This document shows, one piece after another, positions 60,596 through 64,000 of a stretch of 64,000 nucleotides of DNA (position 1 is the stretch's first letter; each line of letters opens with the position of its first letter). Location of the stretch: positions 4,323,001 through 4,387,000 of the forward strand of contig BSBN01000445.1 in NCBI GenBank assembly GCA_027924645.1, written 5' to 3'. Under the pieces are notes generated by a model, which was given only the letters and a program-made list of their open reading frames with translations, was not told where the DNA came from and searched no databases. This DNA comes from Cunninghamia lanceolata. Its lineage: Eukaryota > Streptophyta > Pinopsida > Cupressales > Cupressaceae. A program made the translations under genes and the position numbers.

Positions 60596-62935
60596 ATGGC
60601 TACACCATTAGTTGTTGATATTACTAAAAGACCCTGACCCAAATTCAAGAAGCATCCACACAAATCAGTAGAAGTCAACCCGTTAGGTGCATTTTCAAGT
60701 TTTCCACTTGGTGTATTGCATGTTGAAGATATTAGGGCCTATATTCATGCTAGCATAAATGAATTTGGTGACTCAAGGTTTATAGATTTGTTCAAGAGTC
60801 ATCTAAGGGATGAAATTCACAGTCTTAAACCTGAGTATAAGGCACTGCACGATAAACATTTCATTCAAATTATAGGGTTTCCATCCTTCGATGAAGATGA
60901 ATGGGTCTAGTATGTACTGAGCCAAATGCATGATGAGTTTATATGGCTAATGAAACCCTTCAAGATCACCAAGGATGCCATCAAGGTTGTGACAGGGTTA
61001 AATGCATCCGGTGGACTGCCAATGTTGAAAGAAGTAAAGAATCAAACAGTAACTGATGCTACTAGTTCAAGGTTTGACAAAAGGGTAATGACTATAAATG
61101 GCATCACTAATCTAGATGTCAAATTTGCTTCAATGGTGATTGGATACAAGATTTATCATTCCAAAAGGGAGAATTTTGTATTTGGTATAGATATCTATGC
61201 AGCCTATCAGATGTTGAGAGAGAATGTTGATTATGACTTGTGTGAGTTATTGCAGAACCAACTGATGGAAAATTTGAATAAAGTTAAGAAAGATAAAAAG
61301 AATGCCTTCAAATATAGTACATTGGTCTTGTGTTTGTTCTTCTATTTCATGAATGAGTTACCTAGCAAGAAAAGCATGTGTTGGACCAATGATAAACATG
61401 TTACTATTCAAATAAGAGAGAACTTGAATAGTATTGGTGACTCCAATGCCGAAAGGACTGGTCTTTGGGGTTTCTTCAAAAAATTTTAGAACATGATGCA
61501 TTCAAGGGAGAGAATTCCTACACCTGTGGTTGAAAAATACAAGGATACAGTCTACTTTATGGTGGATATAGATCAGTGTTTAATGGAATCTATTGAACCA
61601 GGAATAGTATGGATCATGCCCATGGGGTATGATGTTGATGAGAAAGTATTGGACATGTATGCTCAACACCTTTTGAGAAAGCCAAAGGAGACAATAGTTG
61701 AAAGATTTGGGACATATAAGGAGCTAAGTGTGAAGCTATATGTTGAGCTCAAAGAATCTAAAATTAAGAGGAATGTTCAAAAGCAAATAGAAATGTATGC
61801 TGAAAGCATTGGCATAACTAAGGAAGATGTGAAGAAGAACAAAGAAAGGATAGAAAAAGTTGAGAAGGAGAAGCATGATAAGAAATAAGGAAGTGCTCTG
61901 GTAGAATCCTCCTCCACATCAAGGACTACTAGAAGCTCTGTTGCTACCCTTGTTCCCCCAAAAACTGCCAAACCTGAGAAACTGGAAGGCAAATCATCTA
62001 GAAAAGAAGAGAAAAGCGTGAAAACTAAGGCCTCCCAGACATATAAAAGCATGAAAAATGATGAAGAAACTGATTCTGATGTTGAGATCAAAGAGTTGAA
62101 GGCCTCAGGTACAAAAGCAGCCAAGGTATCCAAGGAGAAGCTCTCCAAAAGAAAAAGGACAAGTAACAGGCAAAAGATTGAAACATATGTTGAAAAGCCT
62201 ACTCTTTCTGTGGATGACATCATCAAATCAGTCACTATAGATGGGAACTTAAGGCCAATGACTCAATTTTATGATGATTATAGTGATGCTGATAAGAAGA
62301 TTCTAGAGGAAGCAACAGTCAAATATCTAAATATCTACAATAAGGATTTAATTGAAATAACTTCTAAAATTCCAAAAGGTCTTGCAGATATTTAAGAGTT
62401 AAGAAAAGAGAATGCAAAAAGTAAAGACATTAAGCTTAGGGAGCATGTGCTGATAAAATTGTGCCCTCAAATTACTCCAGATCAAATGAACATGATATTC
62501 AAAGAAGTGAAAGATGACTTCAGGAGTAAGAAAAGAATGAATAAACTCATGCTTGGTGAAACTGACGAGATAGTCAAAGATACTCAGGATATTCTTCTGA
62601 GTGCATTAAAAAGGCATAATCTTCCCATTGTTGAAGAAGAGATTGATGATGGAATTGATTCCTCAATTCCAGATTTTGAAGAATTGAAGATCAATGAGTA
62701 GGAAACTGAGATAGATGACTCCTCTATTCCAGAAGAGGAAGCAATGTTTAATGCCTTGACCGAAGCCCAAGCTGTTGCCTAGACAAGTGAACCCACTGAT
62801 CTGCAGAAGGCAAAGTCACAAGTATTTTTGTTCAGTGGCCACATCTTAATTTTGAATAGTATGAAAAAGGCCTACGATAGTGAGCTAGCACTATTGAAAA
62901 ATATTTTGGTGATATACTTAAGTTTATGTAAATAG
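60596..62935 (+). pseudogene. ORF2 of element F, conserved protein of unknown function
   Basis: A single frame of 780 codons starts at ATG 60596 (MATPLVVDITKRP) and ends at TAG 62933. It has stops at 60635 (TGA), 60908, 61487, 61886, 62393, 62699 and 62780 and no frameshift; each stop could come from CGA, CAG or CAA. Residues 1-330 align with A ORF2, including MVIGYKIY near 180, LCELLQNQLMENL near 213, LFFYFMNELP near 246 and SRERIP near 302. Residues 380-430 form a charged helix, 430-520 a Lys/Ser-rich linker, then a helical domain and an acidic tail. No protease, RT, integrase, envelope-like membrane pair or signal peptide was seen. It may be an accessory retrotransposon protein, but its function is not known to me. 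Confidence 0.8.
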
Positions 62936-63179
62936 GACTTAAGCATTGTTTGTACATATGTGGCTTGGTATATAGAATTTTTGTGTAAATTCTGGTTTGC
63001 AGATCCCACCCTTTGCCATTGATGTCAAAGAGGGAGTGAAGAGCAGTGAAAAATGAGGAATCCAACAAGGGGGAGCACTGGAGAACATTGAAAAGCATAA
63101 GTGTACAAAGTAAGGGGGAGTTGTTTCGACAATTAGTCATTTTTCACTAAGTGTTGCCATCAATACCAAAGGGGGAGAT
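62936..63179 (+). other. 3' untranslated region of element F with purine tracts
   Basis: Tracts lie at 63026-63038 (CAAAGAGGGAG), 63067-63075, 63112-63120 and 63168-63178. The last abuts the 3' LTR and is the likely plus-strand primer. Confidence 0.72.
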
Positions 63180-64000
63180 TGTTGGAAAGAGACACTACTA
63201 CGCATGACAGGCATTGTCATTGATGGCAACTAATTCTATCCTACACATCTGCATTACATAATTTGTTCATACCGGAAGCCAGAGTGAAGATTTGTCTAAG
63301 TCCGGGCAGTCAGAAACAAAGCATGTGACAAGGTCTAGTATGTGGGTCCAGATCTCTCCAGTGGTAAATCATACTGTGCTATAGATCTAAGGGAGTAATA
63401 AGGATTGTCAGGACTATCTAAATCTAGAAATTTAGCCTTCGATGATGAAGGATTCAAAAGTTATAAGCTTCTGAGTATCAGGTTCTAGTTAGTCAATACA
63501 GTTAGAGGAAGAACAGGTCGGCCTAGCATTTGATCTCGGTCCAAATGAAGAAAATTTGTTGGTTAAGCAATTTGTGATAATCAATGGTATTGGCCAACAT
63601 GATTGGTGATTTGAGAACATAGTTTTTTGGTCTGTGTTGTTGTTTGTGCATGGATTCAGCCGACATAACAGAGTTCTTAATAAATGTTCTAAGTTTTCTT
63701 GAAGCTAACTATAGTTGATTGAATTTCTTAATGCAGATATATATAGCTAATGGATTTGAGTGTTTTGTGGTGTGAATGTGTGTGGTGTGATGGAGTAAGT
63801 GTGAAAAAGACAAAAAGAAGTGTGAAGATAAATATCTAAGCTCGGATTATGGCCTAAGGGTGAAACAAGGCAGAATAAGGATGAAGTGTGTAAGATCAGT
63901 ATTATGTGCTTAACTGGAACTGAATTTATGTATTGGTAGATTCTATTCATCAGTTCAAACATTCTATAATCTTCTTGTAATCATTTTTGTAGGCAGTGAG
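63180..64000 (+). repeat. 3' LTR of element F (first 821 bases)
   Basis: It starts TGTTGGAAAGAGACACTAC and follows the 5' LTR closely with mainly transitions. It is cut by the window end just inside the AGTGAG cluster. Confidence 0.93.

Larger units (their letters stand above)
57788..64000 (+). mobile_element. Non-autonomous LTR retrotransposon F (3' LTR cut by window end)
   Basis: 5' LTR 57788-58909, initiator-Met primer site, ORF1 (coiled coil and knuckles), spacer, ORF2 (779 codons, unknown), a 3' UTR with purine tracts and a 3' LTR from 63180. Internal length is about 4.3 kb. No protease, integrase or RT was found. TTTCC (57783-57787) should recur after the 3' LTR outside the window. The family is shared with A. 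Confidence 0.92.

Noticed and set aside
62018..62701. Envelope-like protein in ORF2 of element F
   Set aside because: No signal peptide and no transmembrane segment; the region is charged and helical.
1..64000. tRNA, rRNA or CRISPR features
   Set aside because: The only tRNA-like matches are primer binding sites, and no regular spaced repeats are present.

Overview
The window is plant nuclear DNA made almost entirely of LTR retrotransposons nested inside one another. No host gene, rRNA, tRNA or CRISPR array was found. The mix suggests a very large, slowly purged genome, most likely a gymnosperm (conifer-like): SIRE-like and Tork/TNT1-like Copia elements primed by initiator tRNA-Met, Tat/Athila-like Gypsy elements with very long LTRs, and gag-only non-autonomous elements. 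The organism is inferred, not proven.

Layout. 1-4154: non-autonomous element A (minus strand, left end outside the window), inserted in the gag of Gypsy element I. 4155-18916: element I on the minus strand (gag 4155-5640, one LTR at 5918-17437, integrase 17706-18916). A complete SIRE-like Copia element B (6812-13831, target duplication GTGTT) sits inside that LTR. 18917-20163: LTR K, whose last stretch is cut off by Gypsy element J. 20164-57787: element J (minus strand) in pieces. Reading leftward they are a second-type RNase H, RT-RNase H, integrase, a long ORF3 of unknown function, and the 3' LTR at 20164-21640. J is split by Copia C1 (22948-28546, ATTAC), a solo LTR (30735-32100, CTAAA), Copia G (33152-48716) and Copia H (48717-54653). 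G is itself split by gag-only element E1 (33627-41023) and a 5.7-kb insertion L (42119-47801, GTCAA). 57788-64000: non-autonomous element F, inserted in J, with its 3' LTR cut by the window end.

Order of events. The host frames rejoin when inserts and one duplicate copy are removed (for C1, the solo LTR and L), so the nesting is well supported: I was hit by A, B and K; K by J; J by C1, the solo LTR, G, H and F; G by E1 and L. This is five levels deep (I > K > J > G > E1). G and H are fused by a deletion that removed G's 3' half, a short piece of J's integrase and nearly all of H's 5' LTR.

Most notable. (1) A and F, two diverged copies of a pol-less family, share a long second ORF of unknown function; F's copy spans 779 codons in one frame. 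(2) The SIRE-like and non-autonomous LTRs share a hairpin with a C-rich loop just upstream of the primer binding site, and its stem covaries between families. (3) In element J a second RNase H lies upstream of RT. (4) Element I shows a pol-LTR-gag order around one roughly 4.5-kb LTR. Most premature stops look like C-to-T changes (CAG, CAA or CGA to stop), as expected from long-term cytosine methylation.
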